DNA from: Cristatella mucedo
Lineage: Eukaryota > Bryozoa > Phylactolaemata > Cristatellidae
Reading direction: 5' to 3'
DNA length: 62,000 bases
NCBI GenBank assembly: GCA_009760855.2
Contig: WPIO01000004.1
Location: forward strand, 140,001 to 202,000
The notes under the pieces are model-generated. The model ran no database searches. It was not told where the DNA came from and worked only from the letters and a program-made list of their open reading frames with translations. The number at the start of each line of letters is the position of its first letter. Positions within the stretch are counted from its first letter, which is position 1. The position numbers were made by a program, and so were the translations under genes. Of this stretch, positions 10,508 to 21,003 are shown one piece after another.

Positions 10508-11866
10508 CCTACCTCCTCGCCATGAGAGCACACGCTCGCGCCTCGCATCTGCGGAGGACCTCCGCGTCGCCGATGAGCGACGGCAGTGACGTCGCGGCTC
10601 CGAGGGAAGCCTGCAAGTGACGGGGGACTCAGACGACGACTGCGGCGGCGGCGAAGCTGAACGAAACGATACGATTGCCTTCAAAGCCGCCGCGCTAGAA
10701 ACTGAAATGATTGCTCTTGCCAGGTTGAGGCCGAGCGCACATCGATAATTGTCGCCGAGACGCGGTAATAATTAGAAGCTCGGGCGCTCGCGGTGCGCGG
10801 CGCGCTCCATTCATCGCCGGCGAGCTGGCAGCGATATTAGCTACTGCAAGGAAATGAACAGGTCGCCGAGCTTTCTCGTGGCCTGATTGAAATGGCTTAT
10901 TTCCGCTTATTTCGGTGGCCGTCGCCGGCGCGCGCGCTCGCGCGCGACGCGCCGGCGACGGCCGCGTCCGGTTCGTACCCGCTGAGCCGTCGTCGTCGTC
11001 ATCTTCGCCACCGTCGTCGTCGTCCGGTAGTCCTTCGCCCGCTGGGTCCGGAGGGAGGCGGAAGTTGTGGCGGGTGCTAGAGGCCCGCGGCTCTTTTGCC
11101 GCTAGCGAGCGACGCCGCCGACGCCGCTGCGTCTGCGCTGCTACGCAGGCGCGGCTAGAGCCCTTTTCAGCAGCGCAGTGGTGTCATGAGAGCTCGCGGT
11201 GAGTCGTAAGGACGTCGTCAGGCGAGGACGTCGTTCGGTGAGGATGCGACGACGTCATCGGGCGTGCGCGACTCGAGCAGCGTGGGTCCGAGCTCGAATT
11301 GAGAGTCTTGGGGCGCTCGAGGAGTTGCCCTAGTTGCTGGGATTTATCCTCCAAGATTGTAAAATAGTAGCACGTCTCTTTCGCGGCTTTTTTCCAAGAG
11401 AGCCAGGTCGCTTTGCCATTCGGGCGCCGCAGCAGCTCAGCTTCTCCGGAGACGCGATAGCCACCGGCCGGCCGGCCGGCGGGCGGAAGCGAGGGGCGAG
11501 GGGCGCCTGCTCGCAAAGGAAGGCCCAACTCCGCACAGGCGTCGTCGCGCTCACGTAACTAACCTTCTTAGGCGAACGCGAGAAAGCGAGCGCGCGCGAG
11601 ACTCGCGGCCGCAGGCTAGTAGACATTCCGGTTAGCATCGGTCGCGGCTCGCTCGACCAGTCACTCAATCGCGTACGGGTGGGCAGAGCGGACAGGAAAG
11701 GAGACAGGCGCACTCCTCGTACGCCGCGGCGGCGCAAAAGTCGCGCGCGCTTCGCTGCCGCCGCTGCCCTCACAGTAGTCATGAGCTGCGCGCAGGTTCG
11801 CGGCGCGACGGTCTCGACATAAAAGGACAGCAGTTGACTCGCACGAAGCGAAGGCGGCGACGGTTT
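10508..11866. other. Upstream region of the receptor exon, GC-rich
   Basis: CpG-rich DNA 5' of the minus-strand start, so probably promoter and 5' UTR. No TATA box was identified. It contains the palindrome at 10917-10963. No further coding exon was recognised. Confidence 0.4.
10917..10963. repeat. Perfect inverted repeat, 16-bp arms
   Basis: The arms 'ggccgtcgccggcgcg' (10917-10932) and its complement (10948-10963) are separated by 15 nt that are themselves alternating CG. The hairpin is GC-only and could be an obstacle to polymerases. Confidence 0.9.
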
Positions 11867-11870
11867 GCGC

Positions 11871-12355
11871 TTCTTCTCCATCGTCTTCTTTTTATTATCC
11901 TTCTTCTTCTCCTTTTTCTCCTTCTTCTTCTCCTTCTCTTTCTTCTTCTTCTCCTTGTTCTTCTCCTTCTCCTTCTCTTTCTTCTTCTTCTCCTTTTTTC
12001 TCCTTCTCCTTCTCTTTCTTCTTCTTCTCCTTGTTCTTCTCCTTCTCCTTCTCTTTCTTCTTCTTCTCCTTTTTCTCCTTCTCCTTCTCTTTCTTCTTCT
12101 TCTCCTTGTTCTTCTCCTTCTCCTTCTCTTTCTTCTTCTCCTTCTCCTTCTCTTTCTTCTTCTCCTTCTCTTTCTTCTTCTCCTTCTTCTTTTCCTTCTT
12201 CTTCTCCTTCTCCTTCTCTTTCTTCTTCTCCTTCTCCTTCTCTTTCTTCTTCTCCTTCTCCTTCTCTTTCTTCTTCTCCTTCTTCTTCTCCTTCTTCTTC
12301 TCCTTCTCCTTCTCTTTCTTCTTCTCCTTGTTCTTCTCCTTATTTTTCTCCTTCT
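11871..12355. repeat. Pyrimidine minisatellite (TTC/CTCC units)
   Basis: About 485 bp is almost pure C/T on the plus strand, built from 'ttcttctcc' and 'ttctccttctctttc' units. A higher-order period of roughly 50 bp is marked by 'ccttgttcttctcc'. Long ORFs of poly-Leu/Ser/Phe (plus) and poly-Arg/Lys (minus) over it are artefacts of composition. A homopurine strand of this length can form triplex (H-) DNA. Confidence 0.95.
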
Positions 12356-12444
12356 CCTGCTACTGCCGCCGCCGCCGAGCAACTAGATGACGCGACGGCG
12401 GCCGCGGCAGTGGCATGCGAGCGTCGAGCCATTACGCGAGCGGC

Positions 12445-12560
12445 GAACCAAGGTCAAGATGAATGCAGTCGGTGACCGAGGTCGTTTGCTCGAGCCCGGT
12501 GAAATATGTGAGGCGCCTGAATAAAGATCAAGCTGCCTTAGGGCGCTATACACACATCAA
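12445..12560 (+). mobile_element. SINE2 (tRNA-derived), diverged copy
   Basis: The tRNA-like head is degenerate, with a B-box region 'ttgctcgagcccggtg'. The 3' part 'gcgcctgaataaagatcaag' then 'gggcgcta' has the hairpin-forming end shared with the SINE2 copy at 14285 and with LINE-A. Confidence 0.65.
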
Positions 12561-12790
12561 TTATATATACTGTGATTTTCTAGCGACCGAGGGCACGGCA
12601 TCCGAGCGATTTGTGGCTAGTTAGCTAAGGACGCAAGAGGTCGCCCAGAGCGATGACGATTTGAGCAGTCGGCACGCAACTTGGCACGAGTTACGCTGGC
12701 AACGCGAGCGATCGCGTGGTGCTACAATGGCAAGTTATGAAAAATGACCTGCCGGGAGTTCCGCTGTTGGCTTCGTTTGTCGCTTTCTAG

Positions 12791-12842
12791 AACGTCGGCG
12801 AACCCCGACGTTGCTGCGCGTCGGCGTTCGCCGACGCGCAGC
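12791..12842. repeat. Two adjacent short hairpins
   Basis: 'aacgtcgg' pairs with 'ccgacgtt' (12791-12798 and 12805-12812). Immediately after, 'gctgcgcgtcggcg' (12813-12826) pairs with 12829-12842 across a 2-nt loop. Both stems are perfect. Confidence 0.85.
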
Positions 12843-13082
12843 TGCTTGGCCAGCACGCGCACGCCTAGGCCTCGATCTTCGTAACGTGTCCCTTCATTCC
12901 AATATACCCTACGCGATAGCTCTTGCCGCTCCGGTGAGATGTTTGCGTAAATCGCCTCTGCTTTTGACCGTAGAAGACTCACACATTCAAAGCCGTTAGG
13001 GTCGTGCTACAGCTGCGCCGAGTGGACATCTCGCAAAGCCCAGATCAGTACAGAAACTGTCGTTTTTTCGGCAAATTTGCCG

Positions 13083-13310
13083 AATCAGCAAATCAGCGCC
13101 GACCGTCGGAGGTTGTCGAAGTCGGGGAGACTACATCGGAAGGAGTCGAAGTCGGGGGAGATTAACTCGGAGAGAGTCGGAGTCGGAGGCAGTCGGAGTC
13201 GGAGTCGAAGGCAGTCGGAATAGGAGGCAGTCGGAATCAGAGGCAGTCGAAGTCGGAGCGAGGTGGAGGAAGTTGAAGTCGGAGATAGTAGGAGTCGGAG
13301 GGAGTCAGGC
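13083..13310. repeat. GGAGTCGGA minisatellite
   Basis: Tandem units of about 6 and 12 bp such as 'cggagtcggaggcagt' drift in sequence over about 230 bp. Purines dominate on the plus strand. ORFs across it are compositional. Confidence 0.85.
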
Positions 13311-14284
13311 GCTCGGTGCATCAACTCTTCTCACCAGGCCTGTCCTCTGCGGGCCTCTACGCTCAGCGCTCGCGGTCAGAGTAGGCTTGTCAACGCTGCT
13401 CGACCAGCGCGCTCGCAGTCCACCGCGAGCGTGATGGCCGGCGCGGAGTGACAGAGCGGCAGCTGCGATGCTCGCCGGCTCAGCCGACGATTCAGGCGAC
13501 GCTACCAGGAGCAGCCGTACTAGCGTCCTCCTCGCCGCACTAGCGTCCTTCCCGCTGGGGTCTGCGTGACGTTCGACGACGTAGCGGCGGCCGGCACCAG
13601 CCGCATGCCGCGGGCATCAGCTCACTATTTCTCGCCGTCGGTCCGGTCGTCGTGCCGTCCGAAACCGCGCTCCTCGCGAGCGGCGATCGTCGGCGCACGT
13701 GTGCGAGGGGCGTGCGCCGCGGTGACGGCGGCGGCGACGAGCGCGCGCATATTTCCAACTGCAGCAGCAGCGCTCTTAGCGGCTGCAGCCGGAAATCGTT
13801 AGCCGCCGCCGCCGCCGCCGCCGCCGCGGCCAACTCGTAGCCACCGAGCGATCTCCCTCGGGCGTTCCGTTTCGTCTCCCGCAGATAGCTTGATAGCTAG
13901 ATAGCAGTTAGCTAGACTCGCATCTGGCGAGTGCACCGCTGCCGTGCGCAGATGCAGCCAGGCTCGCCCGCTCGCTAGACAGGGGCGGTCTATGCGCCTG
14001 GCCGATCGGGGCCGACGCTGGGAGCGTCGCTCGAACGACGACAGCATTCTCTCCGGAAGCTAATTACCAGCGCTCTGGCTGACCGCGCCACCGCCACCTG
14101 CGCGCGCGCGCGTCAGAGGGCCGCCGCCTGCGCCGTCACTTCCGCCGCCGCCACCGCCGTCGGCGTCGCTTGAGCGCGCTGCCGGCCGCGCCGTCTGAAG
14201 CCAACCGCAGTGCTCGAAGCTCAGAACCAGCTACGAAGGCCTCACGCGCGACGGCGTCTACCTCGACAATGATCTACTTGCGGA
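13311..14284. other. GC-rich unique sequence, no gene seen
   Basis: A short CCG run at 13801-13829 gives poly-Ala or poly-Gly frames. Nothing recognisable as an exon or repeat family was found. Confidence 0.4.
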
Positions 14285-14412
14285 GCTGATTTGGCCCAGC
14301 GGTTAAGGTGCTCGTCCCGACCAAGGTCTGGCTGAGGTTGTGGGCTCGAGCCCCGGGGCATATGTGCAGCGCCTGAATAGAGATTACGTTCTCCTGGGGC
14401 GCTAAACAAATG
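14285..14412 (+). mobile_element. SINE2 (tRNA-derived), best copy
   Basis: The A box 'tggcccagcgg' at 14292-14302 fits the pol III consensus, and the B-box-like 'ggctcgagccc' is at 14343-14353. After the tRNA-like head the element ends in 'gcgcctgaatagagatta' then 'gttctcctggggcgct' and 'aaacaaatg'. This end matches the 3' end of LINE-A over about 46 bp, including both arms of its hairpin. An AT/TG microsatellite follows directly as a tail. Confidence 0.85.
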
Positions 14413-14413
14413 A

Positions 14414-14414
14414 C

Positions 14415-14475
<61 letters not shown>

Positions 14476-14520
14476 CGTGTGTGCGTGCGTGTGTGCGTGC
14501 GTGTTTGTGTATGTATATAC
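14414..14520. repeat. (AT)n(GT)n microsatellite
   Basis: A short AT run passes into about 45 bp of GT and then into GTGC-interrupted units. It abuts the 3' end of the SINE2 copy, so it may have grown from the element's tail. Confidence 0.95.
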
Positions 14521-14734
14521 AGCAATACAATAACTGGGTCAGCTCGTGTCGGTGCAGCTGCAGAGCTGAGCGTAGCTGGCCGCCGCCGCAGGCAAAGCGC
14601 CGCGGCGGCGGCTAGAAGAAAACGGCGCTAGGGGCAAGGGCACTCGCTGTTGCACTCTCACCGCCGCCGAATACTCGCCGAGGACTGACGAAGGGTTCTT
14701 CATTACTTCCTCCGTCGCCGCCTCCTTCCTTCCA

Positions 14735-14795
14735 TGCTGCCACTAGCCACATGTGCATACTGACCCTCTCGTGCATGTTCACCTCTAACCACGTT
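14735..14795 (+). mobile_element. LINE-A 3' UTR scrap
   Basis: 'tgccactagccacatgtgca' and 'acctctaaccacgtt' match the LINE-A 3' UTR segment at 43044-43096 in plus orientation. The copy stops where an inverted LINE-A stub begins. Confidence 0.6.
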
Positions 14796-14905
14796 AATAA
14801 TAATAGTAATAATAATGCTCTTTATAACTCAATCTCTTTCTAGGCGCTTTACATTTGTTGCAAAGGAAAACGTGATTGAATGGTGATTACGCTTGTTGTC
14901 CATTG
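14793..14905 (-). mobile_element. LINE-A 3' end stub, minus
   Basis: An interrupted AAT tail on the plus strand is followed by the inverted terminal block 'ctctttctaggcgctttaca' and 'gattgaatggt'. It is about 110 bp long. Confidence 0.75.
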
Positions 14906-14939
14906 AGAGTGCGACAGCTAATATATATATACATATACA

Positions 14940-15070
14940 TACATAATTCGTTTGAATAGCGCCCCAAGAGAACTTAATCTCTATTCAGGCATTTCACATA
15001 TGCCATGGGACTTGAGCCCACTACTTCAGCCTCCGACTGGTTGGGGTGAACACCTTAACCGCTGAACCAA
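14940..15070 (-). mobile_element. SINE2, minus copy
   Basis: On the minus strand the A-box region 'ttcagcggttaagg' lies at about 15065-15052, followed by a B-box-like 'ggctcaagtccc' and the end 'gaatagagattaagttctct'. The latter is closer still to the LINE-A terminus. It sits between two LINE-A stubs of opposite orientation. Confidence 0.75.
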
Positions 15071-15072
15071 AA

Positions 15073-15190
15073 CAGCTAACCATTCGATCGTGCTTCCTTT
15101 GCAGCAAGTTCAAAGTGCCAAGAAAGAGGTTGAGTTCTTTGAGGGCGCTCTAACAAATGTATTATTATTATTATTATTATTATCATTCCT
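15073..15190 (+). mobile_element. LINE-A 3' end stub
   Basis: 'ctaaccattcgatcgtgctt', the terminal block 'gccaagaaagaggttgagtt', then a clean ATT tail of about 9 units. It is in plus orientation. Confidence 0.85.
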
Positions 15191-15287
15191 TTAATATTCG
15201 TGGTTTCTATTTGAATCCGAAAGTCGCAGTCACTTGCTAGACGCTGTAGGCAACGTCAGAATAAGCGCAGAAAAAAAGACACTTTAA

Positions 15288-16165
15288 TCTTAAGAGAATG
15301 ACTGCGGTGAGACAAAAACAGTGACATGCTACAGAGACACGTGACTAGAGACAATGACACAGAGACTAGAGAAGGAGACAGTGATGACTAGAGACAGCGA
15401 TGCAGACAGAGACTAGAGACTGGGGCATAGACAGAGACAGAGACTACAGAGACAGAGACAACGACTAGAGACTGGAACAGAGACAGAGACTACAGACAGA
15501 GACAGAGATACGCGACTAGAGACAATGACAGAGACTAGAGACGGAGACAGTGATGACTAGAGACAGCAATGCATACAGAGACTAGAGACAGAGACTAGAG
15601 ACAGAGACTAGAGACAGAGACTAGAGACAGAGACAGAGACAGAGATACGTGACTGGAGACAATGACAGAGACTAGAGACGGAGACAGTGATGACTAGAGA
15701 CAGCGATGCAGACAGAGACTAGAGACAGAGACAGAGACTAGAGACTGGGACAGAGACAGAGACAGAGACTGCAGACAGAGACAGAGAAAGAGATACGCGA
15801 CTAGAGACAATGACAGAGACTAGAGACGGAGACAGTGATGACTAGAGACAGCGATACATACAGAGACTAGAGACAGAGACTAGAGACAGAGACAGAGACT
15901 AGAGACAGAGACAGAGACTAGAGACAGAGACAGAGACTAGAGACAGAGACAGAGACTAGAGACAGAGACAGAGACTAGAGACTAGAGACTGGGACAGAGA
16001 GAGAGAGAGACAGAGATACGCGACTAGAGACAATGACAGAGACTAGAGACGGAGACAGTGATGACTAGAGACAGCAATACAGACAGAGACTAGAGAGAGA
16101 GACAGAGATTAGAAACATAGACAGAGGCAGTAGATGGAGACAGAGACTAGAGACAGAGATATATG
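15288..16165. repeat. GAGACAGAGACTAGA minisatellite with higher-order repeats
   Basis: About 880 bp is built from 6- and 15-bp units (gagaca, gagactagagacaga). A longer module containing 'gactagagacaatgacagag' and 'gacagtgatgactagagaca' recurs from about 15343, 15510, 15650, 15795 and 16020. The array therefore grew by copying modules of roughly 140-225 bp. Confidence 0.95.
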
Positions 16166-18084
16166 TCTGCCACACAGATACTGGGCTGATGTTGCTGCCT
16201 TATATTGTCGGTCGGCTGAATCACGCAGTCCGAAGCAGAGAGCACATGCTGCAGCCTGCAGCCTGCTCATTTGGCAATAAACAAGTTCCTGCCGGCGACT
16301 CAGGCACAAGTATTTGCAAAGCGCTTATAAACAATTGCAAACGTTGGTGTCTACTAAAGGAGGAGTATTTGGGGCTGGAGCCAGCTCGCAATGTCACACA
16401 AATTGGTGACGACCACATGGCTCGACCTGTCCAAACCGGGATCTCACCCGCAGAACGCTTCAGGGAAACGAACACGAAGGGGGGGGGGGGGTGGGGTGGG
16501 GTGGATGGGTGGACGACGGAGGTGCCCAGGGGAAGTCAGCCAGAAGGGAGTTAGATCCACTGGGAAGGGGGCGCGGGTTACTCTTCTGCAGCGCAGTAAT
16601 CGCATTCTAAAATAGACGGATTATTTGCTAAGCTGCGACGGCTTCTTGCTAAGCCTCTACTGCAGCAGCATCCACCAGGCGGCGCTGACGACGCTTTCGG
16701 AGCTCCGTAGGGTTGGGTCAACTGAGGAACCACAAGCATTCGAGCTCACGGCGGCGCGTAAGGTCGCTCCAAGCGCTTTACCGCGGTGCTAACCAGATGG
16801 CTGAAGTAAGACATCGCCTGCCGGTACGCCGAGCAGCTTCGCCGAGCAGCTCGCCCAGAGCTGACGACTTCGCGAGACCTGGCCACGCCTTCGGCACTAC
16901 TCCGGCCAGCTGCGGGCAGCGAGCCGAATACGCTGGCTCGTTTCTCAAAGCTTTTAATAACTAGTCTCACAATCTTATAACTGTATCCATTGTAGCGAGT
17001 ATTGGAATTCGTCTTGCATTCGGCACGTGACTCTGAGTGGCCGAGGTTTACTTCCAATGGCAGACAACTCTGAGCGGCCGAGGTGCACTTCCGGTTGGAG
17101 ACGAGCGCACGGTGGAAGCCGCACCGGATGCAGAGGGGCCATCGTCACACTCCCCCAACCAACCAACCGGCGGCACCAGCAACGAAGTTACGTCCATATT
17201 TCCACTCGACGAGCGACCGCCGAGTTCTTGTCGAATAAACGTCTGCTTCGTTTGCCCTGACCATCCTCTGACCGTGACGACACCGCTAGGTACATTGCAA
17301 AGCTAAGTAGACTCGGCTGTTGGCACTCGCTCGGTCCTACTTCCGCTCGCAGTCGACGGTAGAGGGCGCCAGTGAGCGGCCATGCGACAAGGCAGCCGGC
17401 GGCTAGGGTAAGCGACGGACGCTCGCGCGCCTCTGGCAACATCCGCCGCGGCAACGCGCGAGACCCGTTCACCGGACCGCCGCGCGCTTCCTCCCGCTGC
17501 ACCTGCGCGAAAAGGAAAAAAAGGGGCCACGGTCTCATTCCGCTGAGGCCGTGGCTCGTCGGACGCCTAGCCCGACGCCGTCACGCGACGACGGCATCCT
17601 AGAAGCTGCCTGCGTCTATCCCGTCCGAGTCAGCTGAGCAAAAATGGCGGCTTCTCGGCTCAGTCGCTCGGCGAGCGGTCCCTGCGAGGGCCGGGAGCTC
17701 AATGTCGGCGGAAGAGTCTTGTCGAGCGGCTAACCGAATGGACTCGAGCCCGTTGAGTTGAATCTCACGGTGCAGAGAGCACGACACCGATAGAGCACCG
17801 ATAGAGGAGCCCGAGGCACCGACAGCCGGCCCTCGCGGCTCTGTGACCTCACTGACTCACTGCCTGACCTCTCTGACCTCACTGACTGCCCCCTCTGAGA
17901 CCGCCTCAATGCTTGCCCTCGCCGCTGAAGAAGGAGGCCAAGCGCCGCGTGCGAAGCAGCGGCGGGGGGCGGGGGGGGGCTTTTTATGTCTGGATGTGCG
18001 GCTCTGCCTTAACCATTCGCACGAGTACATATACCATTTACGGGAAAACCAAGTGTGATTTAGAAATCGAGACAAAACCTAGCG
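16166..18084. other. Unique sequence; LTR-like hints only
   Basis: There is no recognisable coding exon. A poly-G run lies at 16481-16491. A 'tgtcgaataaacgtctgctt' stretch at about 17230 looks like an LTR-type poly(A) signal region, and 'aattggtgacgaccacatgg' at about 16399 recalls a primer-binding site after an LTR. No pair of LTRs was found, so no element is called. Confidence 0.3.
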
Positions 18085-18850
18085 CTCAAAATCAGCTCTT
18101 CTGCAACCATAGCATTGCTAAAATTCATACTTGCTAGCACAGAGATACAACCGCTAAATTGGTCCATGCCAGTGTGACATTCCGTCTCGACTTATGCAAC
18201 TCACCGCTTGCGGGTCTACTGGCCTTTGCAATCAGGCGTTTACAGTTGGTGTTGTCTATCGTGGGCGGCGCAGTTGCCACAACACGCCACTTCTCGCCGA
18301 CCTGCATTGGCTCTCAGTCAAGCAGCACATCGACTTTAAGGTTGTGTGACTCACTTTTAGGTCCCTTCGTTCTTTGACTCTACCCTACCTATCGGATTTA
18401 CTGTTCAACCAGGCTAAGCATTGTACCACCCGCTTTTTGGAATCTAAATGTCTACCTCGTACAAACCTCAAATCCTTTGATGACTGTGCCTTTAATTCGT
18501 ATTCTTCCAAAGCCTGGAACTCACTTCCGACTGGCATCATGACTTTCTCTGGCTTGATGGGGTCTAGAAAGAAACTAAACACACATCTAATGATTAAAGC
18601 ATTTAATAGGTCCGCTTGATTTTTTATTTTTGTGTTAATACTTGTGGATACTGTTCGTGCTATCACTAACTATATTTGCTTGCTGACCATGTGCATGTCA
18701 CATCTAACAACGTTATGCTTGTTGTCGTTGAGCATGCTGCCACAAACCTATTCGATCATGCTTCCTTTGCAGCAACTTAAAAGTGCCTAGAAAGAAATTG
18801 GGTACTCTGATCTCGCAATACAAATGTATTATTATTATTGTTAGTATTGA
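18085..18850 (+). mobile_element. LINE-A 5'-truncated copy, ~0.75 kb
   Basis: It begins in the C-terminal region of the ORF ('gcattgctaaaattcatact', 'ttggtccatgccagtgtgac') and continues through the 3' UTR to an ATT tail near 18830. Several small deletions and stops split the frame (18159-18377 and 18374-18619), which marks an older copy. Confidence 0.85.
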
Positions 18851-19519
18851 TATCATTAATATCTCACTTGTGCTGCCTGAGCTAAGCACAGTCGTTAAAG
18901 ACTCAAAAACGAGAAAGTAGAAGCGGCTCACGTGACATCCTGCTCATATTGCCCCGCAGCAGCACTGCACGGGATGCTATTATTGCGATTGAGCCAAGCA
19001 GCTCCGGATGAAGTGACTGCCCTGTTTCCCGTGCACGGACTCGCGGAGTGCCTAACACGACGGGCGATAGCAATCAAGCACTAATCAGAGAGCTAAAGTT
19101 GAGAGCGCCCGCGAAATGAGGGCAATGAGTGCGCTGCAACTGCCGGTAGCTGACTGGGTGAGGATATTACCTGCATCGAGCAATACTTTACGGCTTGTGG
19201 CACGCTGTGAGAAAAGCTACCAAGACCTTCCTCGACTATGTAAATGAGGAATTAATTAAATGCTGAATAGGTTGGTATTTACACTTTATATTTCTCTAGC
19301 GAATCGTCGTAGCAGACTATGACTCACGCAAACCTTTGCAGATCACGAGGCAGCGGCCATATCTGAAAAGTCAGCCAAACACTGCCGCCTGCATGCGAAC
19401 ATCTGCCCTGTTGAATGCTATGCCGCCATCGGACGCAATTGTCGGACTTGATGAGGCTAGTATCACTCGCTGCATTCTGCCTGTGAATGGGGGAATAACA
19501 ATTAATTTATAATTTTAGG
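18851..19519. other. Unique sequence, no gene seen
   Basis: No long open frame, no exon-like segment and no repeat was recognised. Confidence 0.4.
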
Positions 19520-19605
19520 CTGATTAAACAGCCTCATTTATGTAGCGGCTGAAGAGCCTTCACGCCTTCATCGCCACCGCTTGCAGGGGAAAGTATGTAC
19601 ACCAC
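19520..19605 (-). mobile_element. SINE1 3' half, minus
   Basis: 'ggctgattaaacagcctc' is followed by 'gctgaagagccttcacgcc' and 'caccgcttgcag', the inverted SINE1 tail and body. The tRNA-like head is missing. Confidence 0.65.
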
Positions 19606-20904
19606 TCGCTGCACCAAATGCACCAACGAATATACCCATCGCAAATGAGATGGTGACAAAAACGCAATCACTTGCTGATTAGGATACTAATAACAATAAA
19701 AGTGGCATTACTATTGTCCAATAACAATTGTAAGATAAATAATTAAAATTTGTACGGTGCCCTAGGGAAACTGAATAGCTCTATCGATATTGTATTGCAA
19801 TTACTCAACACTCTTACTAGATGATGAGCTAATAACGCTTATTCGCATGACCGATAGTTGCATAATATTGGGGCCTAGAACTTCACAGGAGTGTGAAATA
19901 AAATGAAGAGATTCGATCAAAGCGAGGCCGTGCCATTAAAGCAGCTTGCACTCGCTGCACGAATTTTGCCTCTTTTTAATTTTAGCGAAAGTCCCTTTCT
20001 TCGTTCATATAAATTCGCTTCCAGAAACTCCGGAAACGAATGCTTGTGCGTTAGTTAATCAGAAAAAATTGTATACGAGGTATTTGCCGATTGCAGTATA
20101 AAAAAAAAATAATTCCTTAAATTGTGTCCACTTTCGGCTAAGAAATTCCTCGACAACCGCCGTGCCACCTCTAAATAACGGCTTCTTCCAACATCTCAAC
20201 GGCCCGCTGTCGTGGGCGCCGAGACTGCAAAATGGCTGCATCGCGATGAGCATCTCTCTGGAAACTGATGAGAATTTTGACCTGATCCGTTGTGATTTTT
20301 CCCTAAAGTTTTCCCTAGATACTTGACTCTCCAAAACCTAGTTTACTATTATCTAGATGCAGCCTAGGCAGCAACGATATTGAGCATTTTCCGCGATCTA
20401 TTATAACGGTCGCCATTCGAGCAAGGCTAATGTCCATATTCGAGAAATTCTATTTTCTGTGCCCACTGTACTATGCATTTTTATTTACTTAAATTCCACT
20501 TTCTGGCTGGTGCTCTGAGTTGCGCTGGCAAACAAAAACGGTTATGCGGACTTCAAAATGTACGCAATTAAACGTACCCTGCGCATTCTTGCGTCTTTCC
20601 TTTCATTTTAACATGTCCAACACGGCTCTCTAGAAAGACAGTCGCACAGACCTGTAAACCCGTCCGTCATATCCTTCTGAAGCAAAAGTTTCGATTTTGA
20701 GGTGTCAATTTCTTTATTATTACCTAGCAGCTGAGCGAAGTTCTTTCGCTTCTTGTTTATTAAGAGACAACCCGGGTAAAAAAAACGATAGAGTCCTGTG
20801 CACCAAGTATCTGAAAGTAATTTTTCTCAGCGTTCGAAATGGCTTGGCCATACATATAGATGTTCAATTATTTATGTGTAAAAGCTCATCCACGCGTGCG
20901 TGTA

Positions 20905-21003
<99 letters not shown>

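Noticed and set aside
11330-12475. Very long ORFs (up to 350 codons) over the 11.9-12.4 kb region
   Set aside because: They are poly-Arg/Lys on one strand and poly-Leu/Ser/Phe on the other two frames, produced by the pyrimidine minisatellite.
16166-17312. LTR retrotransposon
   Set aside because: Poly(A)-signal-like and primer-site-like strings are present, but no matching pair of LTRs, target duplication or gag/pol frame was found.
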